Origin: Anaerovorax odorimutans
GTDB taxonomy: Bacteria; Bacillota; Clostridia; Peptostreptococcales; JAAYPU01
Length of the DNA stretch: 64,000 bases
Assembly: GCA_016841185.1 (NCBI GenBank)
Contig: JAENZQ010000005.1
Coordinates: 62,001 to 126,000 of the forward strand
Reading direction: 5' to 3'
Positions 1 through 8,625 of this stretch are shown here, in pieces. Position 1 is the first letter of the stretch. Each line of letters starts with the position of its first letter. The notes beneath the pieces were generated by a model. The model had not been told where the DNA came from and did not search any database. It worked only from the letters and a program-made list of their open reading frames with translations. The position numbers and the translations under genes are program-made.

Positions 1-2616
1 AATAATAATGGGGTAGTCTACAATCTCTATCAGGAAGTGTTAGCGGAGAAAGGTTATTATAACGATTATTATTCTTTGGTATATGGCACAGATACTTCTG
101 ATATGGCCCGAAATATCGACTTGCTGGTTTATAAAATGGGTGTTTCCAGAAGTTTAAAAAATGTTGCTATTATTGGTGATGACGAGGTCGTTCCTTTTGC
201 CAGAAGAAGCGACCCCATAGACTGGGAAAAGGGTTATTATAATGATATGAGTGGTGGTGGTGGAAATCCTACCATAGTGGATTCGGGAGACGGATTCATC
301 ATGTCGGATATTCCTTACGGGTCATATGATTGCTGGCATCCCGATGATGAACATATGCCACGTCTGGATGCAGGTGTAGGGAGAGTGTTTGCGGACCATC
401 CCATGGATTTGATCAATATAATCGATGGGTATCAGATGCCTGTTCTGTTAAACAATGCGGCCATTTACCAGGCAGAAGATGACTCGGAAGTGAGTTTTGT
501 AAGCTTAGTGGAACATACGTTACTTCCTATTTTAGGGAATCATTACGATTTTGAAATTTTTGGTGGAACCTTCGATTTAGGGGATTGTTATCATTATGGT
601 TATTATCCACCACAAGAATGGAATGCCCTTGACTTTACAGACGCACTTTCAAATGTGGGGCTTAATATGCTTTGGACTCATGCGGATCACGGTTCGGCAC
701 ATACCTATAAAAACAGTTCTATTACCGCTAATAATACGATTAAAATAATGAAGGATTCTCCAGGGCATATTTTGCTGACACCGGCATGCCACTCCGGTTA
801 TTCCCTATCTCATAATTCGCCTGATGGTAATTTTGGTTATTACGATAATGCAATGGTAAAGGAATTTTTGAAAAAACAGGTCTCCTACTTTGCGTCTACA
901 ACATATGGCTGCGTCGTCAATGATTTTGTTGCTTATCATGAAAGGATATTCCAAAAATATCTTGAAAACCTGTTAAATCCGTCAAACGCTACGGTAGGAG
1001 ATGTTCTGGTAAAAGCGAATTCGGATTTTTGGAAGTCTGTTGACAGGTACAATATTGATCCAACAGATACTTATGCTGCTTATGGTGTATGTTATTATGG
1101 GTTGCCAACCCAGCCTATACAGCACAACAGTGTTTTCAAAATGACACGGAGTCGTGATGTTGGAGTGATGTCTGAAAAAGATCTAGAAGATCAAGATACT
1201 GTACCGGTCAAACTATCCATTGAGATGGATCCGGTATTTAACATAGAGGAGGAAGACGGGAAAAAGCTCTTTAAAGTAGAAGGACAAAAGGATTTATATA
1301 TTCACGCCTTTGCGCCCGTGATGCCTATCATTATTGAATCTTATGAACTGCCAAGGGATGCGATGGTTGAAGAGGTTAACCTCATAGATTTTGATACGAC
1401 TGAGTATTTCGAAGAAGTGGAGCTTCCCGAAGCAGTACCTATTAGTATTTCGACCAATCCTGCTCTGACATTAGAAGATACATTTGAAATGCCTGACTTG
1501 TATCCTGAGAATATGTATTGGTGGAGTACTGAAGAAGATGGGAATAATACCATATTAAATCTCAGTGTTGTTCCCATGCAGTATAACCATGAAGAACGGC
1601 AGGCTATTCTTTTCAATCATCTGGAGTTTGAAGTGGTTCGAAGTCATGCAGCATTAACTATTGACACAACAAGCTTACCCGCTGGAAATGAAAGAGAATC
1701 ATACAATGTTGATTTAAAAGCAAGCGGCGGAGTGGAACCTTATACATGGAATACCGAAGGATTACCTGAGGGACTTAGTGTTAGAACGAATGGCGCTATT
1801 ACTGGAATACCGACTACATTTGGAACATCAGAGGTGCGGGTTACCGTATATGATTCAGAAGGTACTGAAGCCAGTAAAACATTCAGTCTAACAATAAATC
1901 AAAAAACTCAAGAGAGCTTAACCATTGATACGCAAAGCCTGCCTTCAGGAAAGGTTGGTAGGGCTTATAGCGTAAATCTGGCAGCCAGCGGTGGGATAGA
2001 ACCATACGTCTGGAGTGCCGACTTATTACCTGAGGGGCTGGCCATCAGAACAGTAGGAGCTATCAGCGGCACTCCTGAACAATCTGGGTCATCAGAGGTC
2101 ACTATCACTGTGACGGATAATGATGGTACCAGTGAAAACAAAATCTTTAATCTAATAATCAGTAAAAAATCCAGTTCAAGTAGAAGAAATACATCGGTTG
2201 TTACAGAACGGCCATCAGTTACACAAAAAAGAATTAAACTTATGATCAGCAGTAGGCAAGCAGATATTGATGGAGAAGCTTTTATGATAGATGCAGAACC
2301 TTTTATCGATGTTGAATCAGGCAGAACGTTGGTACCTCTTAGATTTATTGGAGAAGCTTTGGGAGCGGAAGTAAGCTGGAATCAGGAAACGATGCAGGTG
2401 ACCATCAAGGATGGCATTAAAGAAATCATCCTGACCATCGGCTCTAAAGATGTTCTGGTTGACGGTGAAATAATCACTATTGACTGTGTGCCTCTTCTGA
2501 TGCCGCCGGGACGGACCTTCGTACCGTTGCGTTTTATCAGTGAGACTCTGGGAGCTGAAGTGGAATATAACCATGAGACCAAAGAAATTGAAATAATCAA
2601 ACGGGCTTTAAATTGA
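1..2616 (+). CDS. Gingipain-like (C25 family) cysteine peptidase with Ig-like and copper-amine-oxidase-N modules, 5' partial
   Basis: The frame is open from base 1 with no stop, so the gene starts upstream of the window; the GTG at 37 is only the first internal start codon. Residues below count from that GTG. The N-terminal half looks like a clan CD peptidase of family C25: an IPYG/PRLDAGVGRV segment typical of the family, then THADHGS (His218) and TPACHSGYS (Cys251). The 33-residue His-Cys spacing equals that of the gingipain R catalytic pair. Two putative-Ig (He_PIG type) repeats follow at about 539-625 and 627-715, then a Ser-rich linker. A C-terminal copper-amine-oxidase-N-like stalk domain lies at about 733-859 with two VPLRFI repeats. 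It is probably an exported surface protease; the signal peptide would lie outside the window. The same C-terminal layout recurs in the beta-helix protein at 4895-7816. Activity is inferred from motifs only. Confidence 0.8.
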   Translation, partial: NNNGVVYNLYQEVLAEKGYYNDYYSLVYGTDTSDMARNIDLLVYKMGVSRSLKNVAIIGDDEVVPFARRSDPIDWEKGYYNDMSGGGGNPTIVDSGDGFIMSDIPYGSYDCWHPDDEHMPRLDAGVGRVFADHPMDLINIIDGYQMPVLLNNAAIYQAEDDSEVSFVSLVEHTLLPILGNHYDFEIFGGTFDLGDCYHYGYYPPQEWNALDFTDALSNVGLNMLWTHADHGSAHTYKNSSITANNTIKIMKDSPGHILLTPACHSGYSLSHNSPDGNFGYYDNAMVKEFLKKQVSYFASTTYGCVVNDFVAYHERIFQKYLENLLNPSNATVGDVLVKANSDFWKSVDRYNIDPTDTYAAYGVCYYGLPTQPIQHNSVFKMTRSRDVGVMSEKDLEDQDTVPVKLSIEMDPVFNIEEEDGKKLFKVEGQKDLYIHAFAPVMPIIIESYELPRDAMVEEVNLIDFDTTEYFEEVELPEAVPISISTNPALTLEDTFEMPDLYPENMYWWSTEEDGNNTILNLSVVPMQYNHEERQAILFNHLEFEVVRSHAALTIDTTSLPAGNERESYNVDLKASGGVEPYTWNTEGLPEGLSVRTNGAITGIPTTFGTSEVRVTVYDSEGTEASKTFSLTINQKTQESLTIDTQSLPSGKVGRAYSVNLAASGGIEPYVWSADLLPEGLAIRTVGAISGTPEQSGSSEVTITVTDNDGTSENKIFNLIISKKSSSSRRNTSVVTERPSVTQKRIKLMISSRQADIDGEAFMIDAEPFIDVESGRTLVPLRFIGEALGAEVSWNQETMQVTIKDGIKEIILTIGSKDVLVDGEIITIDCVPLLMPPGRTFVPLRFISETLGAEVEYNHETKEIEIIKRALN

Positions 2617-2633
2617 CCATTTTCAAGATACTT

Positions 2634-2667
2634 AGTCGCCCCATTAGAACTAATGAGGCGACTTTTT
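2634..2667 (+). terminator. Rho-independent terminator of the C25 peptidase gene
   Basis: AGTCGCC at 2634 pairs with GGCGACT ending at 2662, and the inner arms CCATTAG and CTAATGA extend the stem with one mismatch around a two-base loop. A run of five T follows. It lies 17 bases after the stop codon. Confidence 0.9.
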
Positions 2668-2749
2668 GTATTTTCATGCGAACTAATGAATAGTTATTTT
2701 TTCTGATTTCAATATTATTTAATCAAGAAAAGTTGGAGGGAGTGTAGCG

Positions 2750-3118
2750 ATGAGCGTATTTGAAAAAATCAATAAAATCTTTTCGAAAAAGAAGGAGCAG
2801 AACAGTACTTTAGATATGAATGAGGCTTTTTCCGATATTCATGAGAAAAGCCAACATCTTCAATATGTTCCCAAAAATGTAAAGCTTCTTGATTTGAGCC
2901 ATGATGAAAAGTCAGAATGTATTGCCGGCTTGTCTGAAAGAGAACGGGAAACTTTTCTACTTTTACTTGAAGGATTTACTCTGAAAGAATGTGCAAAACA
3001 AATGGGCATCAAGTATCCTACTGCTAATACGTATATGACAGCTGTTTATAAAAAACTTCACGTTAACACACGGGCAGAACTCATCATCAATTATAGGGGG
3101 GGGAATGGCAAAGAATGA
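2750..3118 (+). CDS. Small LuxR/GerE-type helix-turn-helix protein
   Basis: This 122-residue protein has a charged N-terminal half without a recognisable domain and a LuxR-type HTH at about residues 62-117. The HTH starts LSERERETFLLLLEG, continues LKECAKQMGIKYPTANTY as the turn and recognition helix, and ends KLHVNTRAELI, which is the usual layout of the family. There is no receiver or autoinducer domain, so it resembles GerE-like stand-alone regulators. A strong GGAGGGAG precedes the ATG by about 7 bases. The gene stands alone between a terminator and a short degenerate frame. It probably binds DNA; its target is unknown, although neighbouring surface protein genes are candidates. Confidence 0.8.
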   Translation: MSVFEKINKIFSKKKEQNSTLDMNEAFSDIHEKSQHLQYVPKNVKLLDLSHDEKSECIAGLSERERETFLLLLEGFTLKECAKQMGIKYPTANTYMTAVYKKLHVNTRAELIINYRGGNGKE

Positions 3119-3139
3119 TGATATGTTATGGAATAAATA

Positions 3140-3289
3140 ATGGTTCAACAAGCAGCAGAAAAAACCTTTATGTATATCTCTTTGAAGGAGGAAACCTATG
3201 TGCTGGCATTTGGCGGCTTGTCAGACAGTTTTGATTCTCTCGCTGCGGATTATGAAGCAATTTTAAAAAATATCCAATTTAATCAGTGA
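3140..3289 (+). pseudogene. Possible 3' remnant of a lipoprotein-like gene (49 codons)
   Basis: A 49-codon frame from ATG 3140 to TGA 3289 has no convincing ribosome binding site and a TAA just upstream. Its product ends with YVLAFGGLSDSFDSLAADYE and then a short ILKNIQF-type tail. That is the kind of ending seen on PsbP-like or DUF lipoproteins of Clostridia (tail FxxIxxSFKF), so it may be the end of a gene whose 5' part has been lost. The family assignment is a guess from the tail pattern. It could also be a small functional peptide. Confidence 0.35.
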
Positions 3290-3352
3290 CAGTAATGTTG
3301 TGTTGGAATAGAGGTCCTTGGTACCACAAGAATAATTTAAGGAGGAAAGAAT

Positions 3353-4825
3353 ATGAGGAAGATATTATTAAGTACAATAATTTTAGTTTTATTGAATGTT
3401 GTTACAGCTTATGCTGATGCTGAGCCGCCTACAATCTACGGAGCTCCAGAAAATGTGGCTGTTACATTTGAGTACTATGGAGAAGATTTTGGTTTTAATA
3501 TAGGCTATAACGCATCACAGGAAGTTCGAGATTTAGTGAAGGGTATTGAAGAAGAATGTTATAGTGGCTACAGCAGCTTTGGTATTTCCGTCAGAGGTGA
3601 TTACAGGATAGACGGGGGTTCATGGCGAAGCGAAAAAAATAATTATGAAAACTGGGTGGATTTAGACCAAGACACATCTTTTTCATATGTTGACGGTCAT
3701 TGGGACAGCGGATATGGTTTAGCAAGCTATAGGTTTGAGGACGTATTTACAGGAGGAATTCTGCCTGGGGGAGAAAGTTACTTCGATGATCATTCTATGG
3801 ATTTTAGATTAAAATTTAAGATAAACTACTTTGACGAAAATAGTGGAACCCATCACGAATACTACTCTGATTGGTCTGATATTGTAACCTATTCAAATAA
3901 TCAAGAGGTATACAACCCCGAAGAATTGATTAACCATGCACCTGCGCTGATAAGTGCAGAACTAAAAGAGCGTAATGACGGAACACCCTTCATAGACTTT
4001 AGAGCAAACGAAGCCCACGAAGACATTAAACTTTTAAACAGTATTTCTAATGGAAGAATAATGACAAACGTATGGATTAAAGTGGGAAACGGTAACTGGA
4101 CGGATGCATCTACGTACAATTTCTTTGCCGAGCAGTTTGATATTGAAGCGGGAGAATATTTTACATCAAGCAGTGAAACAAACTTTGAGGTGAAATTTCG
4201 CTACAGCTTTGACAATGCTTACTATCCTCAAGGAGGAAAAAGTGGAAGTATACATTCACCGTTTTCAAATGTGATATCAAAGGGTATGCCGGCATACGAG
4301 GGAGCCAGTAACTGGGCTAAAGACGAGCTTGACAGAGCTAATAAACTGGGACTTATCACTCCGCGAATTAAATCTAATATGAGCGGCAACGTAACGAGAG
4401 AAGAATTTGCGGAAATAGCAGTTAAACTCTATGAAGCTTATACAGGAAATATTCCTGTCGCAGGAAACGCATCCTTTACCGATACAACAAACGCCGAGGT
4501 ACTGAAAGCGGCTAATTTAGGGCTTGTTAAAGGTGTAGGCAACGATAAATACAATCCTAATGCATTGGTAACAAGAGAGCAAATGGCTACAATTTTACAG
4601 CGAGCATTAGCAGTTTTAGAGCCAAATGAAGACTTTTCGGCAAGCGGTGTAAGTAATTTTGCTGATGATGATAAGATAGAGAGCTGGGCAAATCTTGGAG
4701 TATATTACTGTGCAAAAACAGGGATAGTTACAGGTATCGGGGATAATATGTTTAACCCGGACGGAAACGCAACCAGAGAACAGGCAGTTATCGTCTGTTT
4801 AAGAGCGTATGAGTATTTTAAGTAG
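3353..4825 (+). CDS. Secreted SLH-domain surface protein
   Basis: This 490-residue protein has a clear Sec signal peptide (MRKILLST, hydrophobic core, AYADA cleavage region). Residues about 25-310 form an aromatic- and acid-rich region that looks beta-rich but matches no family I recognise. The C-terminus from about residue 322 carries three SLH motifs. Visible anchors are WAKDELDRANKLGLI with a degenerate VTREEFAEI, then AANLGLVKGVGNDKYNPN with VTREQMATIL, and GVYYCAKTGIVTGIGDN with ATREQAVIV. SLH domains bind secondary cell-wall polysaccharide and hold proteins on the cell surface. AAGGAGG lies 7 bases before the ATG. No terminator is visible before the next gene, so the two may be co-transcribed. 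Confidence 0.88.
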   Translation: MRKILLSTIILVLLNVVTAYADAEPPTIYGAPENVAVTFEYYGEDFGFNIGYNASQEVRDLVKGIEEECYSGYSSFGISVRGDYRIDGGSWRSEKNNYENWVDLDQDTSFSYVDGHWDSGYGLASYRFEDVFTGGILPGGESYFDDHSMDFRLKFKINYFDENSGTHHEYYSDWSDIVTYSNNQEVYNPEELINHAPALISAELKERNDGTPFIDFRANEAHEDIKLLNSISNGRIMTNVWIKVGNGNWTDASTYNFFAEQFDIEAGEYFTSSSETNFEVKFRYSFDNAYYPQGGKSGSIHSPFSNVISKGMPAYEGASNWAKDELDRANKLGLITPRIKSNMSGNVTREEFAEIAVKLYEAYTGNIPVAGNASFTDTTNAEVLKAANLGLVKGVGNDKYNPNALVTREQMATILQRALAVLEPNEDFSASGVSNFADDDKIESWANLGVYYCAKTGIVTGIGDNMFNPDGNATREQAVIVCLRAYEYFK

Positions 4826-4894
4826 GTGAATGATGAAAGTATGAAAAGAATAAACAAATAGCGAAAATTAATGATAAGAAAGGTGTGTTTTAAA

Positions 4895-7816
4895 GTGAAA
4901 AGAATAACATCAATGTTTATGGCGACGGCCATTGCGCTTGCGTGTCTGTTTACCTTTCCAATGACTGCTCATGCGGCGGATAGTGTAGGGTCATGGGGCG
5001 ATTTTCTTTTAGCGTTTGAAAACATGAAAGATACGGGCGGAGAGATTATACTTACGGATAATATAACTAAAATCTCCGGGGATGATGTGGAACTCTCCGC
5101 AAGTCAACCGGTTAAAGTTACCACCGGCGATTACGGCATTACAGTAGCCGGTGGTACGCTGACGATAGACGGGGAGATTGAGATAGAAAAAAACACCTCC
5201 GGTGCGCCCGTCAAGGTGTACAACGGCGCAAGCCTTGTTTTGGACGGCAACGCCTGCATCAATGTCAGTGCGGGTGCAACCTTTGGATTGATCATCGAAG
5301 GCGGGGGGCTTGCTATACTGAATGATAATGCAATTATTCAGGGAACGGATGATATAACGACTGTTGCAATAAGGGAAAGCGGAGGCAACCGAGGAAAGCT
5401 GATAATGAACAGCGGCGGCTGTGGGGTTGAAGGCGGGTCCATTGGTGTTTTCTGTGCCGGCGATCTGGAAATGAACGGAGGCGTTGTGCGCGTAACCCAA
5501 GCCGGAGCCAGAGCCATATATGTGAAAGGGGATCTGGGTGATACGGGCAACGCAGATATTTCCGGCGGAACTGTAGAATCAGGCGGAAGCAGCGGTATTG
5601 CCCTGTCCATTAGCGGCGACAATGCAGAGGCTACGGTCAGCGGTGGAACAATCAGAAGCACGAACTCTCACGGTATCGAAGTTCTCAGTGGAGGTACGGT
5701 TTACGTCAGCGGAGGCGAAGTAACGGGAAGATATTATGGAATAAATGCAAACGGCGAAAGTCTGGTGGATGTCTCAGGCGGCGAAGTGAAGGCAACGCAT
5801 AGTATGGGCGGCGCGGGCATTGGTTTGACGGCAGATAGTACCGCCGGCATCAGCGGAGACGCCATAGTTACCGGCGGGTCCGGCGGCACTGCCTGTGGCG
5901 TTTTGGTGGAGGATCAAAACTGCGAGGCCAATATATCCGGCGGCACGATTTCCGGCTCAGACGGTGTTAAGACAGCAGGAGAAGTGAATATCAGCGGCGG
6001 AAGAATTGAAGGAACAGGCGGCAGTGGCATCCGTGCAGAAAGCACAGCCGAAGTAACGATTACGGGCGGCAGGGTTAGCGGTACTATCAACGGCATCATA
6101 GATAATGGCGGAACGCTTAATGTCTCCGAAACAGCTGGAGAGACGACTCGTATAACCGGCGATAGCTGCGGCATTTCCAGCTATTCCGGCAGCATTACTT
6201 TTTCCGGCGGCATTATTACTGCAACCGGAGAGGGCGGCAGCGGCGTTTATGTCTTGGGCGGCGGCTCTTTTGAAAATCACGGCGGCACCATACGGGGCAC
6301 AGGTTCCGGCAGTATCGGTGTTCTGGTTGGCGGAGACGGCAGCACGCTGACGGCTTACGGCGGCCTGATGGAAGGTACGGACAACGGCTTGAGCATCGAT
6401 GCCAACGCCGATAACGTTATCCTGTACAATGGCACCATCCAGTCTACTTCACAAGGAAACCCGCACATCTATCTGGAGGGAGATACACCTCTATGGGTGT
6501 ACAGTATCACAGGACTGGCAGAAAGTGATATCTATTGGGATATCCAGGGAGGCCCCCAAAATTATGCGGAACGGGAATCCTTTACCATAACGTCGCCATC
6601 TCCGCTGAAGGTGGAGCTGACGGAGGGAGGGCAGGAAACGGTGGGCTTCACAGTCACAGGAGAAAAACTTGACGGAAGCCACGTGACCCTTCAGGATCAT
6701 TTAGGAACTTCCGGTACATTGAATAACGCTTCCTACACGGTTTCCGGCGATGAAATAACCTTTACTCCTTCCTTGGCAGGAAGTGACGTTCTATCCATTA
6801 TCGACGACATTACTTACAACGGACAATGGACTGTTGACATAACGGTAAATGCGGCGACGCCAACCGGCACAGTCCCTACCATCACTACAGACAGTCTGCC
6901 TTCAGGTAAGGTTGGCAAGTCATATAATGTAACTCTGACAGCAAGCGGTGGTACTGAACCATATTCCTGGACTGCAAGCGGATTACCTGAGGGCCTTGAA
7001 ATCAGAACCCATGGGGCAATCATCGGTACGCCTACAACATCAGGAACATCAGATGTAACTGTTACGGTACAGGATGCGGAAGACGGGAGCATCAGTAAAG
7101 TCTTCAGCCTGACAATAAGTAAGGCATCCAGTAGCGGAGGAGGCGGCGGAAGCAGTTCGAGGAATCCGTCTATCGGCAGATCAGATCCTCCTGACGGTAC
7201 CGCAGGCAGTGAGTATACTTATGCTTTTACTGCAAGTAGCGGAAGATCGCCGTATACCTTTGAAGTTACGGATGGTGCCCTTCCTGACGGGCTGAAGCTT
7301 TCCGGTAAAGGTACTTTAACCGGTACACCAACTAAAGAGGGAACTTATAATTACACCATTACTGTAACAGACAGCAGAGGGAAAACCTCCAGTAGTGATT
7401 ATAAGCATGTGATTAAAGAAGGTGCTTCATCAGCAAGAAGGCAAATAAACCTTACTGTCAACAGCCTGCAGGCTGAGATCAATGAACAGCCTTATACGCT
7501 TGATGCTGAACCTTTCATAGACGTTGAAGCAAGCAGAACACTGGTGCCTTTGAGATTTATCAGTGAAGCTTTAGGAACTGAAGTAAAGTGGAATCAGGAA
7601 AGTAAGCAGGTAACCATTAAAGATGGTGACAGAGAAATTCTCATGACCATTGGTTCTAAAGATGTTTTGGTTGACGGTGAAATAGTCACCATCGATTGTG
7701 CTCCTTTATTGATGCCGCCGGGACGGACATTCGTGCCGCTCCGTTTTATCAGTGAGACGATAGGAGCTGAAGTGGAATATGACGATAAAACAGGAGAAAT
7801 TAAAATAATCAAATAA
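4895..7816 (+). CDS. Large secreted beta-helix protein with Ig-like repeats and copper-amine-oxidase-N module
   Basis: I chose GTG 4895 because AGGTG lies 9 bases upstream and the product then starts with a normal signal peptide (MKRITSMFMATAIALACLF, ending AHAA). An in-frame ATG at 4871 has no ribosome site. The protein is 973 residues. About residues 90-560 are many short SGGTI/SGGEV-type turns, the signature of a right-handed parallel beta-helix. Then come a linker domain, a putative-Ig repeat near 661-745, a Gly/Ser spacer, a second Ig-like repeat near 760-845, and a copper-amine-oxidase-N-like domain at about 851-973. The last module closely matches the one in the C25 peptidase gene. The helix region is visibly richer in G+C (many GGC codons) than its neighbours, which suggests repeat-driven or acquired sequence. 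Role is probably surface adhesion or glycan binding; no catalytic residues were recognised. Confidence 0.82.
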   Translation: MKRITSMFMATAIALACLFTFPMTAHAADSVGSWGDFLLAFENMKDTGGEIILTDNITKISGDDVELSASQPVKVTTGDYGITVAGGTLTIDGEIEIEKNTSGAPVKVYNGASLVLDGNACINVSAGATFGLIIEGGGLAILNDNAIIQGTDDITTVAIRESGGNRGKLIMNSGGCGVEGGSIGVFCAGDLEMNGGVVRVTQAGARAIYVKGDLGDTGNADISGGTVESGGSSGIALSISGDNAEATVSGGTIRSTNSHGIEVLSGGTVYVSGGEVTGRYYGINANGESLVDVSGGEVKATHSMGGAGIGLTADSTAGISGDAIVTGGSGGTACGVLVEDQNCEANISGGTISGSDGVKTAGEVNISGGRIEGTGGSGIRAESTAEVTITGGRVSGTINGIIDNGGTLNVSETAGETTRITGDSCGISSYSGSITFSGGIITATGEGGSGVYVLGGGSFENHGGTIRGTGSGSIGVLVGGDGSTLTAYGGLMEGTDNGLSIDANADNVILYNGTIQSTSQGNPHIYLEGDTPLWVYSITGLAESDIYWDIQGGPQNYAERESFTITSPSPLKVELTEGGQETVGFTVTGEKLDGSHVTLQDHLGTSGTLNNASYTVSGDEITFTPSLAGSDVLSIIDDITYNGQWTVDITVNAATPTGTVPTITTDSLPSGKVGKSYNVTLTASGGTEPYSWTASGLPEGLEIRTHGAIIGTPTTSGTSDVTVTVQDAEDGSISKVFSLTISKASSSGGGGGSSSRNPSIGRSDPPDGTAGSEYTYAFTASSGRSPYTFEVTDGALPDGLKLSGKGTLTGTPTKEGTYNYTITVTDSRGKTSSSDYKHVIKEGASSARRQINLTVNSLQAEINEQPYTLDAEPFIDVEASRTLVPLRFISEALGTEVKWNQESKQVTIKDGDREILMTIGSKDVLVDGEIVTIDCAPLLMPPGRTFVPLRFISETIGAEVEYDDKTGEIKIIK

Positions 7817-7837
7817 CCTTATATTTGTATATACGGT

Positions 7838-8056
7838 ATGGAAACCCCTATTAAGTCAACAGGGGTTTCCTTCAGGCAGTTGAAAATCTCCGAATTTCTG
7901 CGTTGCTGCTTTCAAGCGAACATGCTCACTTACCTGAAGTAAGCTCCGCTGCTCGCTCTCAGCGCGCCTTGAACTTCGGATTTTTCAAAAGCCTGGAGAT
8001 TGTAGGCTTTTTCAACAATCTCATGGAAACCCCTATTAAGTCACAGGGGTTTCCTT
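7838..8056. repeat. 150-bp palindromic element bracketed by two copies of a 34-35-bp hairpin
   Basis: A hairpin (GGAAACCCCT pairing with AGGGGTTTCC) occurs at 7838-7872 and again at 8023-8056, the copies differing by a one-base indel. Between them, 7873-8022 is strongly self-complementary. TTGAAAATCTCCGAA near its left end mirrors TTCGGATTTTTCAA further right. CTTAC/GTAAG forms an inner hairpin. GAGATTGT and ACAATCTC form a perfect inverted pair at the right. The segment is richer in GC than the surrounding intergenic DNA and encodes no gene I can support. The right-hand hairpin can serve as a terminator for both converging genes. The bracket could be a target-site-like duplication around an inserted repeat or a duplicated terminator. 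Confidence 0.7.
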
Positions 8057-8095
8057 TATTCTTTATACTTTCATGTGAACTGAATTTGAAGGATG

Positions 8096-8404
8096 CTATT
8101 TCTTTTTCAGTTCTTGTATTTCCTCTTCAACTTCCTCTGCACCTTCTGCATAGAATTTTTCCTCATCAGGTGCCAACTCTTTTAATAAACGAAGGAATTC
8201 TCCGGCATGAACCCTTTCTTCGTCTGCAATATCCTTTAATACATTTATGGCTAACTGATTGTCTGTTGATTCTGCTAATTGCATATAGATCTGAATGGCT
8301 TCATATTCGGCAGCTATCATAAATCGAATAGACCGGATTAATTCTTCATCTGTCAATTTTCGCTCTTTGGCGAGTCCTGAAAACGCATTTCCAAAATCGG
8401 GCAT
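8096..8404 (-). CDS. Short ferritin-like (rubrerythrin/EncFtn-type) diiron protein
   Basis: The 102-residue protein is a two-helix half-ferritin. Helix one carries RFMIAAEYEAIQIYMQLA with metal-ligand-type Glu, and helix two carries DIADEERVHAGEFLRLL with the ExxH motif. A full rubrerythrin or ferritin has two such pairs, so this one must dimerise to build a diiron site, as described for encapsulated ferritins. The Glu/Lys-rich C-terminal tail shows no encapsulin targeting peptide, and no encapsulin gene is present in the window. AAAGGAG precedes the ATG. It is likely cytoplasmic, with a role in iron or peroxide handling. It is transcribed alone and converges on the hairpin repeat. Confidence 0.78.
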   Translation of the reverse strand: MPDFGNAFSGLAKERKLTDEELIRSIRFMIAAEYEAIQIYMQLAESTDNQLAINVLKDIADEERVHAGEFLRLLKELAPDEEKFYAEGAEEVEEEIQELKKK

Positions 8405-8553
8405 AATATTTCTCCTTTCTTTTATTTTGTTATGTACTAACTTATTAGTATTATACTATAGCAAGATGATTTTTTCAAAATTCACTTAATGAAATTATTA
8501 ATTTAAATATTTTAATAATTCCATTAAAATTATTAAAATATTTAAGAAAACTA

Positions 8554-8590
8554 TTGACAAAATTAATATATATTAATAATATTAATATAT
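8554..8590 (+). promoter_or_regulatory. Promoter overlapped by a 23-bp AT palindrome
   Basis: TTGACA (8554-8559) and TAATAT (8577-8582) are spaced 17 bases apart. ATATATTAAT (8568-8577) and ATTAATATAT (8581-8590) form perfect 10-base arms around AAT, covering the -10 element. This is a likely operator for the regulator encoded downstream; the start site would be about 35 bases before the first gene. Confidence 0.6.
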
Positions 8591-8625
8591 AAATTAAAAT
8601 TATTAATAAATGAGGTGAAACTCCT

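Noticed and set aside
5009-6280. Several long open frames on the - strand opposite the beta-helix gene
   Set aside because: They have no ribosome sites or recognisable motifs and follow from the repetitive GGC/GGA-rich sequence of the + strand gene; the + strand product has a signal peptide and known domains.
7903-8322. An open + strand frame of 139 codons across the palindromic repeat and the ferritin-like gene
   Set aside because: It crosses a hairpin element and overlaps a well-supported - strand gene with a good ribosome site; the product shows no domain.
8096-8404. Encapsulin cargo with shell gene
   Set aside because: No targeting peptide at the C-terminus and no HK97-fold shell gene in the window.
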